This document shows positions 5,671 through 6,176 of a stretch of DNA of 6,176 nt, one piece after another. Below the pieces are notes generated by a model. That model worked only from the letters and a program-made list of their open reading frames with translations, made no database searches and was not told where the DNA came from. Numbering within the stretch: position 1 is the stretch's first letter; each line of letters starts with the position of its first letter. The DNA comes from an uncultured bacterium (lineage in GTDB: Bacteria; Cyanobacteriota; Vampirovibrionia; Gastranaerophilales; Gastranaerophilaceae), in contig CAMHDG010000105.1 in assembly GCA_946183815.1 (NCBI GenBank), positions 1 to 6,176 of the forward strand. Reading direction: 5' to 3'. Both the position numbers and the translations under genes were made by a program.

Positions 5671-6154
5671 CTATTCTAACCAAATATAATCAATATTCTT
5701 ATTTTTAAAATCACACCAATCGTTATCGTATATATTTAATTTTACAAATTTTTTAAATGATGAATATTCCCAATCTTTAGGGGAAATATTATAATGCTTA
5801 ACTGAATTATAATGAATATAATCGAAATGATTTTTAAAATCGTTTTCATCTCTAATAATATGGTCTAAAAATCTGCGTTGCCAAACTCCTGCTTCTTTGC
5901 GTGTTTGCATACTCTGTGGCAAATTTTCTTTTTGTGGTTTTGTTTTTAAATTATTTTTCTTTAATAATCATATGAATATGGTCTTGCATAACGCATATTG
6001 CTATTATGTCGAAGGGGTGAATAGTTTTTGCTTTTTTGAATGCCTGACGTAATAAATCAATATTATCTATTAAAATTTTTTGTCGGTTATATGTAACCAT
6101 TGTAATAAATATATAAGAATAATCTTTTAAATAATACCTTTTATAATTTGACAT
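5671..6154 (-). pseudogene. REP-associated tyrosine transposase (RAYT, HUH/Y1 family), frameshifted and internally shortened
   Basis: RAYTs are single-strand HUH nucleases related to the IS200/IS605 TnpA, and they act on REP palindromes. The N-terminal piece (6154 to 5951, 67 aa, ATG start) has the usual opening (NYKRYYLKDYSYIFITMVTYNR) and the metal-binding HUH motif as DHIHM, with H59 and H61, then stops at TAA 5953-5951. The C-terminal piece lies in the next frame, open from about 5964 and ending at TAG 5673-5671. It carries VWQRRFLDHIIRDE, then DYIHYNSVKH, where the catalytic Tyr is expected, and DWEYSSFKKF. The break is in an A-rich stretch at about 5951-5966. From the HUH motif to WQRRF there are only about 33 residues, against roughly 50 in intact members as I recall them, and the usual W-x-L-I-K-x-x-F helix is absent. 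So a short deletion plus frameshift is likely. The adjacent REPs confirm the family. The family call is firm; the loss of function is probable. Confidence 0.85.
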
Positions 6155-6160
6155 GGTTGA

Positions 6161-6169
6161 ATTATAGCA
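6161..6169 (-). promoter_or_regulatory. Extended -10 element immediately before the RAYT start
   Basis: On the minus strand TGCTATAAT (6169 to 6161) is a perfect extended -10. Only 6 nt separate it from the ATG at 6154, so transcription would begin at or within a base or two of the start codon and give a leaderless mRNA. There is no SD sequence in those 6 nt, which fits. The -35 region lies at or beyond the window edge. Confidence 0.5.
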
Positions 6170-6176
6170 TATATTT

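Noticed and set aside
5671..6154. Programmed frameshifting in the RAYT gene
   Set aside because: Joining the halves needs a +1 shift, no recognised +1 or -1 slippery heptamer with a downstream structure is evident, and the central segment is also missing, so decay is simpler.

Overview
The window is AT-rich bacterial chromosome. It uses the standard code (no internal TGA is needed in any gene) and has purine-rich ribosome binding sites. I cannot fix the taxon. A secreted subtilase-like protein, a LysM-like small protein, a GNAT family and a valS with no T-box leader would fit a gut Gastranaerophilales (Melainabacteria)-type genome. That is a low-confidence inference from family style, not a match I could run.

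Layout, left to right. (1) 3-593, minus strand: N-terminal part of a probable exported subtilisin-like (S8) protein with a GTG start, cut by the window edge; it has no ATG-initiated reading frame of its own. (2) 594-839: divergent intergenic region with two small palindromes. (3) 840-1280: small LysM-like protein with a proline-rich linker, followed by a clear intrinsic terminator. (4) 1470-4136: complete valyl-tRNA synthetase gene (valS), 888 codons, all signature motifs present. (5) 4130-5673: a repeat-rich accessory segment. It begins on the valS stop codon with three tandem GGGGTAAA units, then a near-perfect REP palindrome, then a series of AATTATTTAC-like words on a roughly 22-bp spacing. 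Next come a GNAT acetyltransferase gene, a degenerate REP, a small XRE/Cro-type regulator with operator-like repeats, a second near-perfect REP in opposite orientation, and a broken REP with a swollen loop. (6) 5671-6154, minus strand: a REP-associated tyrosine transposase (RAYT, HUH/Y1 superfamily) gene, broken by a frameshift and apparently a short internal deletion.

The unifying story is the right-hand third. The REP palindromes carry the 5' GTAG tetranucleotide known for RAYT substrates, they sit beside a RAYT gene, and two of them bracket the GNAT and XRE genes in inverted orientation. The RAYT copy here looks dead, so the repeats are either relics or are served by an intact RAYT elsewhere in the genome. 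valS is housekeeping and appears unrelated to the element apart from having its 3' end invaded or abutted by the repeat. No phage, CRISPR, tRNA or rRNA feature was found.
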